Assembly (NCBI RefSeq): GCF_017086365.1
Contig: NZ_CP070969.1
Location: forward strand, 4,464,001 to 4,528,000
Source: Paenibacillus tianjinensis
GTDB lineage: Bacteria; Bacillota; Bacilli; Paenibacillales; Paenibacillaceae
Length of the DNA: 64,000 nt
Direction: 5' to 3'
The number at the start of each line of letters is the position of its first letter. Within the stretch, counting starts at the first letter, position 1. Position numbers and translations under genes: made by a program. Below are positions 1-9,506 of the stretch, piece by piece. Below the pieces are notes generated by a model that had not been told where the DNA came from, did not search any database, and saw only the letters and a program-made list of their open reading frames with translations.

Positions 1-2
1 CT

Positions 3-1364
3 GCACGGCAGCTCTTTCATCATTACGCCAAAGCAATGCCGATCATCGACTACCACTGCCACCTCGACCCGCGGGAAATTTATGAGGATCAGCCGTTTAA
101 TAACCTGACTGCCGCCTGGCTCTACGGCGATCACTACAAATGGCGGCTGATGCGCGCTAACGGAGTTCCGGAATCCCATATTACGGGGGACGCATCGGAT
201 TACGACAAGTTCCTGGCCTGGGCCAAGACGCTTCCCAAAGCTGTCGGTAACCCGCTCTACAGCTGGACCCATCTGGAGCTGCGCCGCTTCTTCGGTGTAT
301 CAGAGCTGCTGAATGAGGATTCTGCCCCGGCCATCTGGGAGCAAGTGAACCGCAAACTCGCTGAACCGGAATTCACAAGGCGGGGGCTGATCCGCAGCTC
401 CCGTGTCAAGACCATTTGCACCACCGATGATCCGGCGGATTCGCTAGTTTATCATAAGCTGCTGAAGGAAGCAGAGAAGGATTTCAGCGTATTCCCGACC
501 TTCCGTCCTGACAAGGCGCTGAACATTGACGATCCCGGGTTCCCCGCTTGGCTTAAGGCACTGGAAGAGGCTGCCGGAACGCCAGTGACCACGTATGCCG
601 AACTGCTTGACACGCTGCGCGCACGGGTTGAATTCTTCCATTACCACGGCTGCCGCCTGTCCGACCATGCGCTGGACGTGCTGCGTTACCGGGCCGGATC
701 AGCCGCTGAAGCCCAGGCCATTTTCGCCAAAAGACTGGAGGGCGCTGAGCTGTCTCAAGAGGAAATTACACTATACCGCACGGAGCTGCTTACTGCGCTC
801 ATCGGCTTTTATCTCGATAAAGGCTGGACCATGCAGCTGCACATCCACGCGTACCGTAACAATAATACGCCGATGTTCCACAAGCTGGGGCCGGATACCG
901 GTTACGACGGCATTAATGACCTGTCCATTACCGAAAGCCTTTCCAAGCTGTTAGACCGGGCCGAATGCGGATCAGGGTTGCCGAAGACGATCCTCTACTC
1001 GCTCAATCCGGGGGATTATCCAGCCCTGCTGGCTTTGATGGGCTGTTACCAGAAGGATACTGCAGGCAAAATGCAGCTCGGCTCCGGCTGGTGGTATAAC
1101 GATACCCTCAGCGGTATGCGGCAGCAGCTTACCCTTCTTGCCGACAACAGCCTGCTGGGCAACTTCGTCGGCATGCTGACCGATTCCCGCAGCTTCCTCT
1201 CTTACACCCGCCACGAATATTTCCGCCGGGTGCTATGCGGCCTGATCGGAGAGCTTGCTGAACGCGGAGAAGCACCTGACGACATGGACCTGCTGGGACA
1301 ACTGGTCCGGGATATCTCCTATAATAATGCCGCCGGTTATTTCGGATTTCCGTCTGCGGAATAA
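3..1364 (+). CDS. uxaC: Glucuronate isomerase, copy 1 (5' end outside window)
   Basis: Uronate isomerase, a metal-dependent amidohydrolase-fold enzyme that interconverts D-glucuronate and D-fructuronate (and galacturonate and tagaturonate) in the cytoplasm. The metal motif DYHCHLDP is followed by GDHYKWR, PTFRPDKAL, the HIHAYRNNN stretch and a late LTDSRSFLSYTRHEYFRR block, all typical of UxaC. The frame is open to the left edge: eleven codons before the first ATG (position 36) read ARQLFHHYAKA. These match the N-terminal region of the complete second copy at 48577-49986, so the ATG at 36 is internal and about 20 codons lie outside the window. The two copies are clearly diverged paralogs. The esterase gene follows 16 bp downstream on the same strand, which suggests a pectin/uronate operon. 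Confidence 0.93.
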   Translation, partial: ARQLFHHYAKAMPIIDYHCHLDPREIYEDQPFNNLTAAWLYGDHYKWRLMRANGVPESHITGDASDYDKFLAWAKTLPKAVGNPLYSWTHLELRRFFGVSELLNEDSAPAIWEQVNRKLAEPEFTRRGLIRSSRVKTICTTDDPADSLVYHKLLKEAEKDFSVFPTFRPDKALNIDDPGFPAWLKALEEAAGTPVTTYAELLDTLRARVEFFHYHGCRLSDHALDVLRYRAGSAAEAQAIFAKRLEGAELSQEEITLYRTELLTALIGFYLDKGWTMQLHIHAYRNNNTPMFHKLGPDTGYDGINDLSITESLSKLLDRAECGSGLPKTILYSLNPGDYPALLALMGCYQKDTAGKMQLGSGWWYNDTLSGMRQQLTLLADNSLLGNFVGMLTDSRSFLSYTRHEYFRRVLCGLIGELAERGEAPDDMDLLGQLVRDISYNNAAGYFGFPSAE

Positions 1365-1380
1365 ATAAAGGGGAGCAAGC

Positions 1381-2078
1381 ATGCTGCCGACACTATATAT
1401 TGCCGGGGATTCTACAGCCGCTTTAAAGGGTGCGGAGGCAAAACCGATGGCAAGGTGGGGTGAATATCTCCAGAAGCATTTCAGCCCGGACATTATCATC
1501 GACAACCGCGCCATCAACGGGCGGAGCACCAAGTCGTTTCTGGCAGAAGGTCGCCTGGCCGACATCGAGAAGGACTTCCGGCCGGGAGACTACCTGCTGA
1601 TCCAGTTCGGACATAATGACGAGAAGCAGGAGGACCCTTTCCGGTACACTGACCCTGATACAGGGTACAAGCAGAATCTGCAGCAGTATATCGAATCTGC
1701 CCGCAGCAGGGCGGACATCCTGTCCTGCTGACCTCAGTCAGCCACCGCTTCACTGCGGAGGGTCAGCCCGATCCGCTGGCAGTCGGAGTCTATCCTGCGG
1801 CCATGCGTGCTGTGGCGGAGCTCACCGAAACCCCGCTCCTCGATATTTTCGCTGCCTCCCAGCAGCTGTACCGGACACTCGGCTTCGAGGGCTCGCAGCA
1901 TTTATTCATGCATCTGCCGCCCGTACAGCATCCTAATTACCGGGACGGCATCACAGATGATACGCACTTCAGTACCGAAGGGGCCAAACGGATTGCTGAG
2001 CTTGTAGCCGTGGCCATCAGAGAATCCTCAGCCTTATCCGGGTTGCATCCGTTTCTACATTTGAATGCAAATACATAG
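1381..2078 (+). pseudogene. SGNH/GDSL rhamnogalacturonan acetylesterase-like, frameshifted
   Basis: The reading frame matches the RhgT/YesY-type rhamnogalacturonan acetylesterase family (SGNH hydrolases that remove acetyl groups from pectin). Block I (GDST), block II (NGRSTKSF) and block III (FGHND) lie in the first frame, which stops at 1731. The rest, including the catalytic DDTHFSTEGAKR block, lies in the +1-shifted frame ending at 2078. The break is at the GGG run at 1709-1711: one extra G would restore ARSRGGHPVLLTSV and join the frames into one protein of about 232 residues. So the gene carries a one-base deletion, or the base is a sequencing or assembly error. It starts 16 bp after uxaC with GGGGAGCA as ribosome binding site. 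If the deletion is real, both products lack part of the catalytic set. Confidence 0.85.
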
Positions 2079-2234
2079 TATAGATTGAGCCTGTGATTAC
2101 ATTCACACAATGAACTGAAATACCATGAACTGAAATACTATGGAACAGGAATTCAAATGGTAACGATGTACCGCATCCGTGCCGGACAATCGCATGTCAA
2201 CTAATTTGCATCACTTAAAGGGGGACTCCATATC

Positions 2235-3077
2235 ATGACCGTTCCGCTGCATCTCGGCATCCGCGCCCATGACTTTCCCCGGCATTACTTGCCGGAGCTG
2301 ATCGGAAAGCTGAAGCACTACCGGTTCAGCCATATTCAGTTTTCGGTCCATAAATCCTTCCCGGAAAGTGTCCCTTCTCTCTCCTCGCTCAGTCCCGGTA
2401 CGGCTGCTTATTTCGGCGAAAGCTTCCGTCAGGCCGGTATAAGGGTCGCTGTGCTCGGCTGCTATGTCAACATCGTCGACACGGATCCAGCCAAGCGGGC
2501 CCAGGCGCTTGATGATTTCTGCACCCATCTGCGCTTGGCGCGCGATTTCGGAGCCAGTCTGGTCGGGACGGAAACAGGCAGCGTAGGCAAGGGCTATACT
2601 CCGGACAATTTTACCGAAAATGCCTTTCAGGAGGTGGTCACTTCGGTAAGGGCGATGGTGGCCGAAGCGGAACGTTTCGGGGTAACGGTAGGCATTGAAG
2701 CGGGACAGAATCATCCCCTGCATACCGCACAGCTGACCAAAAGACTGCTGGAGCTCGTACCTTCCAATAATCTGCAGATTATCCTTGATTGTGCGAATCT
2801 GATGTCGCCGGACAATTATTTGCAGCAAGAGTCCGTTATTGCAGAGGCGCTGGAACTGCTGGGCGACCGGATTGCTGTCATCCACCTGAAGGATTTCACC
2901 GTTGAAGACGGCCGGATTGTTATCGTTCCCGTGGGCCAGGGTCAGCTGCAATTTGCACCTATTCTTCATTATATGAAATACAAAAGGCCGCATATTCAGG
3001 GACTTCTGGAGAGCACTACGGAGCCGTATATACAGGAAAGCGTGGATTTTCTGCACCGGCTGTATAACGAAGTATAG
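2235..3077 (+). CDS. Sugar phosphate isomerase/epimerase family protein (xylose isomerase-like TIM barrel)
   Basis: Protein of 280 residues with the pattern of the AP-endonuclease-2/xylose-isomerase-like TIM barrel family. Strand-end acidic and histidine residues that would bind a divalent metal are visible: GTETGS near residue 115, GVTVGIEAGQNH (about 148-159), ILDCANLM (about 182-189), VIHLKDF (about 214-220) and a late GLLEST. The substrate cannot be read from sequence; its place after uxaC and a pectin acetylesterase suggests a keto-sugar or uronate derivative. AAAGGGGG lies about 10 bases before the ATG. A strong hairpin follows the stop. The gap of 156 bp after the esterase shows nothing recognisable apart from this ribosome binding site. 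Confidence 0.75.
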   Translation: MTVPLHLGIRAHDFPRHYLPELIGKLKHYRFSHIQFSVHKSFPESVPSLSSLSPGTAAYFGESFRQAGIRVAVLGCYVNIVDTDPAKRAQALDDFCTHLRLARDFGASLVGTETGSVGKGYTPDNFTENAFQEVVTSVRAMVAEAERFGVTVGIEAGQNHPLHTAQLTKRLLELVPSNNLQIILDCANLMSPDNYLQQESVIAEALELLGDRIAVIHLKDFTVEDGRIVIVPVGQGQLQFAPILHYMKYKRPHIQGLLESTTEPYIQESVDFLHRLYNEV

Positions 3078-3111
3078 CGAGCGACTGTTTACGCACCTGA
3101 TCAAAGAATCC

Positions 3112-3137
3112 AAGCACCTGCGAAAGCGCAGGTGCTT
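3112..3137 (+). terminator. Hairpin after the uronate block
   Basis: Perfect 11-bp stem (AAGCACCTGCG / CGCAGGTGCTT) with a 4-nt loop, 35 bp after the isomerase-like gene. The T-tract is short (TTATT), so termination efficiency is uncertain. The rest of the stretch to 3449 shows no convincing gene, only a short frame after GAGGAGG near 3295 that stops after about ten codons. Confidence 0.6.
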
Positions 3138-3449
3138 ATTCGCGCTGACCTACTTTCGCAGTGCTATTTCCACCTCGTCCTGGCCTATTCCTTAATGAAA
3201 GGCCTGCTACCGATGTGTTCCTCAAGATTTTCATGTAAAATAGTAATAATGCCGGTAAGCATACTATGGCTGCATACCCTTTCAGATTATTTTGAGGAGG
3301 ACGGGATTTGATTTCATGTATAGAAATGACTGGCCAATAAACTAAGCAGTTCACTGCTGATTCGTCTGCTTTCCCCTTACATATGTTAGTGAGTCGAGAT
3401 CATGGGTACAATTATTACAAGTGTCATTATACAAAGGATAGGTGAAACC

Positions 3450-5387
3450 ATGCATAATTTCGGATTCGCTCGTGTCGCTGCCGCTTCCCCTGAATTGCGG
3501 GTGGCCGACTGCGAGTTTAATGCAGCACAAATTATTGAAGTTATTAAGCAGGCGGACGGGCAGCAGGTGGAATACCTGGTACTGCCGGAGCTATGTATCA
3601 CAGGATATACGTGTGCAGATCTGTTTCTGCAGCCCAAGCTGCTGGATTCGGCCCTGCAGGCGCTGTATGAGATCACTACCGCAACTGCAGGCTCCAGCCT
3701 GGTCGTCATTGCCGGGCTTCCCATCGCTGTCCGGGGCCGGCTGTTTAACTGCGCTGCTGTCATTCAGCAGGGAGCTATTCTGGGCATTGTGCCTAAGACC
3801 TGCCTTCCTGGCTACAGCGAGTTCTATGAACCCCGCTGGTTCGCCGGAGCCGAGGAGCTGGAGCTTACAGAGCTGCGCCTGGGAAATCATACGGTGCCGA
3901 TCGGCAACGACCTGATCTTCGCGAACGAAGCGGACGGCAATCTGTCCTTTGGCGTAGAAATCTGCGAGGATCTGTGGGTGCCTGTTCCACCAAGCAGCCT
4001 GCTGGCCCAGGCAGGTGCGGTGCTGCTGTTCAACCCTTCCGCCAGCAATGAGCTGGTCGGCAAAGCGGATTACCGGCGTCAGCTGGTATCCAGCCAGTCC
4101 GCCTCCTGCGTGGCGGCGTATGTCTATGCCGGCAGCAATACCGGCGAATCGACAACCGATGTCGTCTTCGGCGGACACTCGCTGATCGCCGAGAACGGAC
4201 AAACACTGGCCGAATCGGAGCGGTTCACCCATGAGAGCCGGATGATCACCGCTGATATCGATGTGCCGCGGCTGCAGTATTCCCGTTCCGTAATGGGTAC
4301 GTTCCGTGCCGGCAAAGGCAGACGCAATTACCGCGAAGTGCTGTATGCCGATCCGGCAGCGCAGCACAGTGAGCGGAAGCTTAACCGCCCCGTAGGTGTT
4401 AATCCTTTCGTACCCGGCAATCCGCAGCAGCGTGACGAACGCTGCCGGGAGATCCTCTCCATTCAGGTCTCCGGCCTGATGAAGCGGATCCGCCACATCG
4501 GCACCAAGCAGGCCGTCATCGGCATTTCCGGCGGACTCGATTCTACGCTCGCGCTGCTTGTTGCTGTACGTGCCATGGAGCGCCTCGGCCGCCCGGCCAG
4601 CGATGTGCTTGCCGTAACCATGCCGGGCTTCGGAACGACGAACCGGACCTACGACAATGCCGTAGGACTGATCAAAGCCCTCGGAGCCTCGCTCAAGGTC
4701 GTTGATATCAAAGCCGCCTGTCTTCAGCATTTCGAGGACATCGGCCATGACAAGGATGTCCATGACTTGACGTATGAGAATGTGCAGGCGCGGGAACGGA
4801 CGCAGATTCTGATGGACCTGGCCAACAAAAACGGCGGCATCGTGATCGGTACCGGCGACCTGTCAGAGCTCGCCCTCGGATGGTGTACCTATAACGGTGA
4901 CCATATGTCGATGTATAGCGTTAACTCGGGTATACCCAAAACGCTGATCCAGTACGTTGTCGCGTGGTATGCCGATCATGAAGCGGACGAGACGGTAAAC
5001 AAGCTGCTGTACAGCATCATTGAAACAGGTATCAGCCCCGAGCTTCTGCCGCCGTCGGCAACCGGCGAAATTGTCCAGCTGACCGAGAACATCCTGGGAC
5101 CGTACATTGTGCATGATTTCTTCCTCTACTATATGCTGCGGACAGGTGCTGCTCCGGCAAAAATGCTGTACCTCGCCCGGCATGCGTTCGGGGAGTCTTA
5201 TCCTAAAGAACAGCTGGTGGCCTGGCTCAAGGTATTCATCTCCCGCTTCTTTACCCAGCAGTTCAAACGCTCCTGCCTGCCGGACGGCCCGAAGGTCGGA
5301 ACCGTAAGCCTCTCGCCGCGCGGTGACTGGCGTATGCCAAGCGATGCTTCCGCCGCTCTATGGCTGCGTGAAGTGGAGAACCTGTAA
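3450..5387 (+). CDS. nadE: Glutamine-dependent NAD+ synthetase
   Basis: Makes NAD+ from deamido-NAD+, ATP and glutamine, the last step of NAD biosynthesis. The N-terminal nitrilase-type glutaminase domain (about 1-270) has the Glu of LPELCITGY, the Lys of VPKTCLPGY and the nucleophilic Cys of EICEDLW. The C-terminal synthetase domain (about 330-645) has the ATP-pyrophosphatase loop [11 protein letters not shown] and [12 protein letters not shown]. The start at 3450 is chosen over the ATG at 3402 because AGGTGA sits 5 bases upstream and the protein then begins [14 protein letters not shown], as expected for the two-domain family (645 residues). Monocistronic, with its own terminator. Confidence 0.95.
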   Translation: MHNFGFARVAAASPELRVADCEFNAAQIIEVIKQADGQQVEYLVLPELCITGYTCADLFLQPKLLDSALQALYEITTATAGSSLVVIAGLPIAVRGRLFNCAAVIQQGAILGIVPKTCLPGYSEFYEPRWFAGAEELELTELRLGNHTVPIGNDLIFANEADGNLSFGVEICEDLWVPVPPSSLLAQAGAVLLFNPSASNELVGKADYRRQLVSSQSASCVAAYVYAGSNTGESTTDVVFGGHSLIAENGQTLAESERFTHESRMITADIDVPRLQYSRSVMGTFRAGKGRRNYREVLYADPAAQHSERKLNRPVGVNPFVPGNPQQRDERCREILSIQVSGLMKRIRHIGTKQAVIGISGGLDSTLALLVAVRAMERLGRPASDVLAVTMPGFGTTNRTYDNAVGLIKALGASLKVVDIKAACLQHFEDIGHDKDVHDLTYENVQARERTQILMDLANKNGGIVIGTGDLSELALGWCTYNGDHMSMYSVNSGIPKTLIQYVVAWYADHEADETVNKLLYSIIETGISPELLPPSATGEIVQLTENILGPYIVHDFFLYYMLRTGAAPAKMLYLARHAFGESYPKEQLVAWLKVFISRFFTQQFKRSCLPDGPKVGTVSLSPRGDWRMPSDASAALWLREVENL

Positions 5388-5403
5388 ATATTATTTCTTG
5401 AAT

Positions 5404-5452
5404 AAAGCTGTTCCCTGCGTCAGATAATGCTGATGCACGGGACAGCTTTTTT
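5404..5452 (+). terminator. Rho-independent terminator of nadE
   Basis: Long imperfect stem built from AAAGCTGTTCCCTGCGTCAG and its near complement, followed directly by TTTTTT. It begins 17 bp after the nadE stop codon. Confidence 0.85.
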
Positions 5453-5477
5453 GTGCGTAAAAAAATTAGTTAGGTCC

Positions 5478-5506
5478 TTGACGTATATCTGCTCAGATGA
5501 TATATT
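5478..5506 (+). promoter_or_regulatory. Sigma-A promoter of the marR-MFS operon
   Basis: TTGACG (5478-5483), a 17-bp spacer and TATATT (5501-5506). It lies about 120 bp before the MarR start codon in an AT-rich stretch. The perfect palindrome at 5519-5540 falls where the transcript would begin. Confidence 0.75.
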
Positions 5507-5518
5507 GTTTCATGCTTT

Positions 5519-5540
5519 AATAATTAAGTTCTTAATTATT
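5519..5540. promoter_or_regulatory. Perfect palindrome, probable MarR operator
   Basis: Half-sites AATAATTAAG and CTTAATTATT are exact inverted repeats separated by TT. The position, starting 13 bp after the -10 box, suits repression of transcription start by the MarR protein encoded just downstream. Confidence 0.65.
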
Positions 5541-5626
5541 TATGGTTTAATTATTTTTCAGTTAATATATAAACTTTGATCTAATAAATGATTTATCTAT
5601 CCGGAAGCAGCCATGGAGGTGAAGAA

Positions 5627-6055
5627 TTGACAGAACGTGATGATTATTTTGAAATCTCCTTGCTATTCAAGACTTTCTTGAAGGGGGTTGCCCAGGAATG
5701 GAACAAACAAGGCTTTCGCTTAAGCCAGACGCAGTTCAAGGCGCTGTATGTCTTGTCGAAGGAAGGACCGATGATGGTATCGCAGCTTGCCGCTGCCCTT
5801 GATTTGACTCCTGCCGCAGTTACCGGCATTACGGATCAGCTGCTCGCTGAAGCTTATATTCAGAAAGAGCGCGCCGAAGGGGACCGCCGGGCGGTAAAAA
5901 TCACACTCACAGCCGAAGGGAAATCCATCATCAAAGAGGTGCAGGATAAGCAGAAGGAAGTTATGCATTCCTATTTCAGTATCCTGTCCGAAGAAGACAT
6001 GGGTCATTTAAGAAGAATTTTTGCTGTATTGATTAAGGAAATTGACAAAAACTAA
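5627..6055 (+). CDS. MarR family transcriptional regulator
   Basis: Winged-helix regulator of 142 residues. The MarR fold is visible as FRLSQTQFKALYVLS, then the recognition region LDLTPAAVTGITDQL, then the wing with ERAEGDRRAVKITLT (the DRR motif of the family). The start is TTG at 5627, because GGAGGTGA lies 4 bases before it; the longer frame from 5588 has no such site. It sits 9 bp before the drug exporter and is probably co-transcribed with it from the promoter at 5478, with autorepression through the palindrome at 5519-5540. The inducing ligand is unknown. Confidence 0.9.
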   Translation: MTERDDYFEISLLFKTFLKGVAQEWNKQGFRLSQTQFKALYVLSKEGPMMVSQLAAALDLTPAAVTGITDQLLAEAYIQKERAEGDRRAVKITLTAEGKSIIKEVQDKQKEVMHSYFSILSEEDMGHLRRIFAVLIKEIDKN

Positions 6056-6064
6056 AAAGAGACG

Positions 6065-7708
6065 GTGAAGAAGAGAACCATGGAACATTTATCTGACAAG
6101 CGCAAGCTTTCTATTATGATCGCCATTATGGCAGCTATGCTGTTTGCCGCGATCAACCAGACGATTACAAGCACGGCGATGCCTCGTATTATCGCTATTC
6201 TCGACGGTATGGATTACTATACCTGGACTATCAATATTTATCTGCTTACCTCGACGATTGCCACTGTCCTGGTCGGCAAGCTCTCCGATATGTTCGGACG
6301 CAAGCCGTTCCTGCTGGCCGGGATTCTGCTATTTATGGTTGGCGCCTTTCTGACAGGAACTTCTGATGATGTGTATCAATTCATTATTTACCGCGGGATT
6401 CAAGGGATTGGCGCAGGGATTATCCAGTCCACCGCATTCACAGCTGTAGGCGACCTGTTCCCTCCGCGCGAACGCGGCAAATGGATGGGCTTGATGACAG
6501 CGGTCTTCGGTTTCTCAAGCGTACTTGGACCGACACTCGGCGGGTACCTGATTGATCATCTCGACTGGCACTGGCTGTTCTGGATCTTCCTGCCGCTTGG
6601 TTTTGTAGCGTTCGCAATGATCCTTGCCCTGTTCCCGAAAGCCAAACGCGGAGAGTCGACCAGTATCGATTACCTGGGTTCTCTGTTTATGACAACTACG
6701 ATTGTACCGCTTCTGCTGGCCTTTTCCTGGGCGGGTACAGAATATGAGTGGGGTTCTTCGCAGATTCTCGGCCTGCTGGCCGCAACCGTCGTGTCGGCTG
6801 GCATCTTTATTTTCACCCAGACCAAAGCCAAGAATCCGATCCTGCCGCTGCACTTGTTCAAAAACAGCGTAGTTACCGTCTCTAATCTGATCGGGTTCCT
6901 GATGAACTTCGGCATGATGGGGGCGATGATCTACCTTTCCTTCTTCGTGCAGGGCGTGCTGGGGATTTCCGCAACTTATGCAGGTTATGTCACCATGCCG
7001 ATGTCGATCGTTATGGTAGTAGCCAGTGCCTTAACCGGCCAGATGATTGCCAAGAAAGGCAAATATAAACGTTTCGCACTGATCGGTGTACCGATCATGG
7101 TTGCCGGGATGGCGATCATGATCTTCATGAACAACGTGCCGATGGCTGTCCTCAGTATGATTGTATTCGGTCTTGGCCTTGGTCTCGGGATGCCTGTATT
7201 CTCCCTGGCTACACAAAATGCTGTGTCCCATACGGAGCTAGGCGCAGTAACAGCCTCTTCCCAGCTGTTCCGTAACCTTGGCGGCACGATTGGTATCGCA
7301 GTAATGGGTACAGTTATGTCGAATAATCTGACCAGACACCTAAAAGAAGCATTGACGTCACCTTCCGCACCGGATTTCAGCACACTGGATCCCAAGATGG
7401 CTGAGCAGCTGACAGCCTTTGCCAATCCGCAGGCGCTGATGAACAAGCCGCTGCTGGAGCAGACGCAAGCGAGTCTTCCTGCTGATGTCCAGCCGCTCTT
7501 CGCACAGATGATTGACAGTATCCGTGACGCGCTGGGCCAGACCTTGTCCACCGTTTTCTTAACCGGAACCATTGTCCTGTGTGCTGCCTTCGTGCTCGTC
7601 TTCTTCCTGAAGGAGCTTCCGCTGCGCTCCTCGAACAAGGGATCGGCAGAAGGTGAAGCACCAGAAGAAGCCGTAGATACCAGCAAACTGGCTGTAAAAA
7701 AAGCTTAA
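6065..7708 (+). CDS. MFS drug exporter, DHA2 (EmrB/QacA) family
   Basis: Proton-driven multidrug efflux protein with about 14 predicted membrane segments (547 residues from GTG 6065, 542 from ATG 6080). Family marks: motif A GKLSDMFGRKPF after the second helix, and motif C VLGPTLGGYLID in the fifth. The charged tail after about residue 515 is likely cytoplasmic. Start choice is open: the GTG lies 9 bp after marR, while the ATG at 6080 follows the GTGAAGAAGAGA stretch. Operon with the preceding MarR regulator; the substrate cannot be inferred. Ends at a terminator at 7752. Confidence 0.9.
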   Translation: MKKRTMEHLSDKRKLSIMIAIMAAMLFAAINQTITSTAMPRIIAILDGMDYYTWTINIYLLTSTIATVLVGKLSDMFGRKPFLLAGILLFMVGAFLTGTSDDVYQFIIYRGIQGIGAGIIQSTAFTAVGDLFPPRERGKWMGLMTAVFGFSSVLGPTLGGYLIDHLDWHWLFWIFLPLGFVAFAMILALFPKAKRGESTSIDYLGSLFMTTTIVPLLLAFSWAGTEYEWGSSQILGLLAATVVSAGIFIFTQTKAKNPILPLHLFKNSVVTVSNLIGFLMNFGMMGAMIYLSFFVQGVLGISATYAGYVTMPMSIVMVVASALTGQMIAKKGKYKRFALIGVPIMVAGMAIMIFMNNVPMAVLSMIVFGLGLGLGMPVFSLATQNAVSHTELGAVTASSQLFRNLGGTIGIAVMGTVMSNNLTRHLKEALTSPSAPDFSTLDPKMAEQLTAFANPQALMNKPLLEQTQASLPADVQPLFAQMIDSIRDALGQTLSTVFLTGTIVLCAAFVLVFFLKELPLRSSNKGSAEGEAPEEAVDTSKLAVKKA

Positions 7709-7751
7709 GCATAACGCATCCATTACTAGCATCATCCATCTTATCTCTAAC

Positions 7752-7796
7752 AAAGGGCAATCCCCGGTCATTGTGACTGCGGGATTGTCCTTTTTA
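7752..7796 (+). terminator. Terminator of the marR-MFS operon
   Basis: AAAGGGCAATCCC pairs with GGGATTGTCCTTT (one mismatch), followed by a T-run. Confidence 0.8.
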
Positions 7797-7917
7797 GTTG
7801 CTAAATGCCGGTACATGATGGTTAGAACCGGAACAATCCGGGTAAAACTATTCATCTTCCCGACAAACTGCAGCAGATTCAATAATCCCAGAATTATTAT
7901 GAAGGAGGGTGCGGTGC

Positions 7918-8451
7918 ATGACATTCTTCGTATCTTCACAGCCGGGAGCGGACCGTTCCATAGAGACTTTACATCTCAAAGCTGACGGCTTGCTGCCGAA
8001 CAATCCGAAGCTTCCAGCGGTCCTGTATATGGGTGCACTTCAGGACAAACCGGAAAAGGCAGAACAGATCTTTAATAGCAACGGCTGGCTGAACAGCTGG
8101 GTGAACGGTGTGTTCAGCTATCACCATTATCACAGCAATGCGCATGAGGTGCTTGGGGTGATGTCCGGCAGCGCCAGCCTGCAGCTTGGTGGTGATTCCG
8201 GCCGTACCGTTCAGGTGTCGGCCGGAGATGTGCTAGTGCTGCCTGCAGGAACGGCGCACAAACGCCTAACCGCAACGCAGGACTTCCGTGTGGCCGGTGC
8301 TTATCCCGGCGGAGCCGATTACAACACCCGCCGGGCTACATCCGACGACCTCGCAGCTGCGCTGCCGGAAATTGCCATGGTGCCGCTGCCGGAAAACGAT
8401 CCCATCTACGGTCAGGCGGGACCGCTGCTGAAGGCCTGGGAAACGGACTGA
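7918..8451 (+). CDS. Cupin domain protein, YjlB-like
   Basis: Protein of 177 residues with a single cupin barrel: HHYHSNAHEVLGVMSG (metal-binding His/Glu motif 1) and AGDVLVLPAGTAHKR (motif 2). The arrangement matches the B. subtilis YjlB group, whose reaction is not established. ATG 7918 is preferred over GTG 7909 because AGGAGGG ends 8 bases before it. It stands alone between the MFS operon and a convergent methyltransferase gene. Confidence 0.82.
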   Translation: MTFFVSSQPGADRSIETLHLKADGLLPNNPKLPAVLYMGALQDKPEKAEQIFNSNGWLNSWVNGVFSYHHYHSNAHEVLGVMSGSASLQLGGDSGRTVQVSAGDVLVLPAGTAHKRLTATQDFRVAGAYPGGADYNTRRATSDDLAAALPEIAMVPLPENDPIYGQAGPLLKAWETD

Positions 8452-8469
8452 TTACGTGCAGATACAGCA

Positions 8470-8504
8470 CAAGCGCTTGCCCGGTTTCAGCAAAGCGCTT
8501 GCCT
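8470..8504. terminator. Possible hairpin between convergent genes
   Basis: Two copies of AAGCGCTTGCC, themselves palindromic, can pair with each other around a short loop. They lie between the convergent stops at 8451 and 8517. Neither strand has a good T-run, so this is weak as a terminator. The AAGCGCTT core also resembles a catabolite-response element, but the position after two genes argues against that. Confidence 0.3.
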
Positions 8505-8516
8505 TAGCAGACGGCC

Positions 8517-9413
8517 TTAACGTCTGCTGTACATATTCTGATCCTGCAGCCGGATCAGCACCTTGCCGAAACGTCCGCCCTGCTGCACTACTACTGTCCC
8601 TTCCGGATAGGCGGTGTGCACATATTCGGTGACGATTTGCCGGGTACTGTCTCCGGAAGCCAGCCCGTGATGTTTCAGCATCTCCAGCACCTCTTCAATA
8701 GCGCCGTCTGCTGTAAGCTCGGTGCTTTTCATTTCTTTTGTCACAATCGACTCATAAGCGTAATCGTTCAAATAGAGCAGATGAAGCAGATAAGCCATAT
8801 CCGAGGATTCCACCTTCGTCTCCTTGCCGGTCAGGAGCGGCAGCACCTCATTCAGCAGACTATGCTGCCTGGCCCCTGCCGCAAAGCTGATGTAGCAGTA
8901 CTGTCTGGCACAGCTGATCACCCGCTTCACACTCTCCCAGTCATAGACCGCCGGACACATCGAGACAAAAACGAGATCGAAGGCCTGCTCCCAGCCCTTG
9001 GCTGCAATATCAATATTCTCGAAGGCTTCGCGTACGAGCCTGATTTCCGCTTTTCCCGGGCTGACCCGCGCTTTGTTCCCTTCCAGCAAGTCAGCCAGAG
9101 GAGCATTCGGTTCAACAGCTGTAACTTCTGCTCCACGTTCGGCAAACGGCACACTGAATCCGCCGGAAGCTGCGCCGACATCCAGTACAGACAAGCCGTC
9201 AAAATCGACTCCCTGCCCTTCAAGCCAGCCGATAATCCGCTCCGCTCTGTGTCTTCCGCCTTCACTGAATACCTCTGCATTAAAGCTCACCGCCTTGTGA
9301 TCAAAAGAATGCGTAGGATCAATGCCTGCCCGTTTCATCAGATTGCCGTGGGCTCTCGCATCCTCCTTCCATGCCTGCTCCCATACCTGAACGTTAAATA
9401 AATCTTGACTCAT
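8517..9413 (-). CDS. Class I SAM-dependent methyltransferase
   Basis: Protein of 298 residues with a Rossmann methyltransferase core: motif I VLDVGAASGGFSVPFAERG (about 76-94), then the acidic end of strand 2 (AVEPN) and DLVFVSMCPAVYDW as the motif IV region. The acceptor is unknown. The ATG at 9413 is chosen because AAAGGA lies 9 bases upstream; an ATG 9 bp earlier overlaps that site. The Rrf2 regulator gene is directly upstream on the same strand, and a copy of the proposed Rrf2 operator lies in the gap between them, so this gene is the probable regulated target. Confidence 0.8.
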   Translation of the reverse strand: MSQDLFNVQVWEQAWKEDARAHGNLMKRAGIDPTHSFDHKAVSFNAEVFSEGGRHRAERIIGWLEGQGVDFDGLSVLDVGAASGGFSVPFAERGAEVTAVEPNAPLADLLEGNKARVSPGKAEIRLVREAFENIDIAAKGWEQAFDLVFVSMCPAVYDWESVKRVISCARQYCYISFAAGARQHSLLNEVLPLLTGKETKVESSDMAYLLHLLYLNDYAYESIVTKEMKSTELTADGAIEEVLEMLKHHGLASGDSTRQIVTEYVHTAYPEGTVVVQQGGRFGKVLIRLQDQNMYSRR

Positions 9414-9458
9414 GTGTATCATTCCTTTCGAGATATACTCCTGTAAATACGGAGATTT

Positions 9459-9482
9459 AAAAGACTTATAATATCTATAATT
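9459..9482. promoter_or_regulatory. Second copy of the proposed Rrf2 operator, before the methyltransferase gene
   Basis: On the plus strand AAGACTT - 6 nt - TCTATAA (9461-9480) repeats the half-site pattern of the site at 9921-9940, with only the six central bases different. It lies 48-67 bp upstream of the methyltransferase ATG. Confidence 0.6.
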
Positions 9483-9506
9483 AAGCCGTAAAAATAACGG
9501 CGATAA

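Noticed and set aside
2211..3113. Minus-strand frame of 300 codons opposite the isomerase-like gene
   Set aside because: Mirror of a well-supported gene in high third-position GC DNA; no family features.
3591..4763. Long minus-strand open frame (390 codons) opposite nadE
   Set aside because: Lies wholly inside nadE, whose motifs are unmistakable; low-complexity translation and no ribosome site.
8470..8504. Tandem catabolite-response elements
   Set aside because: The AAGCGCTT cores lie between convergent gene ends, not at a promoter.
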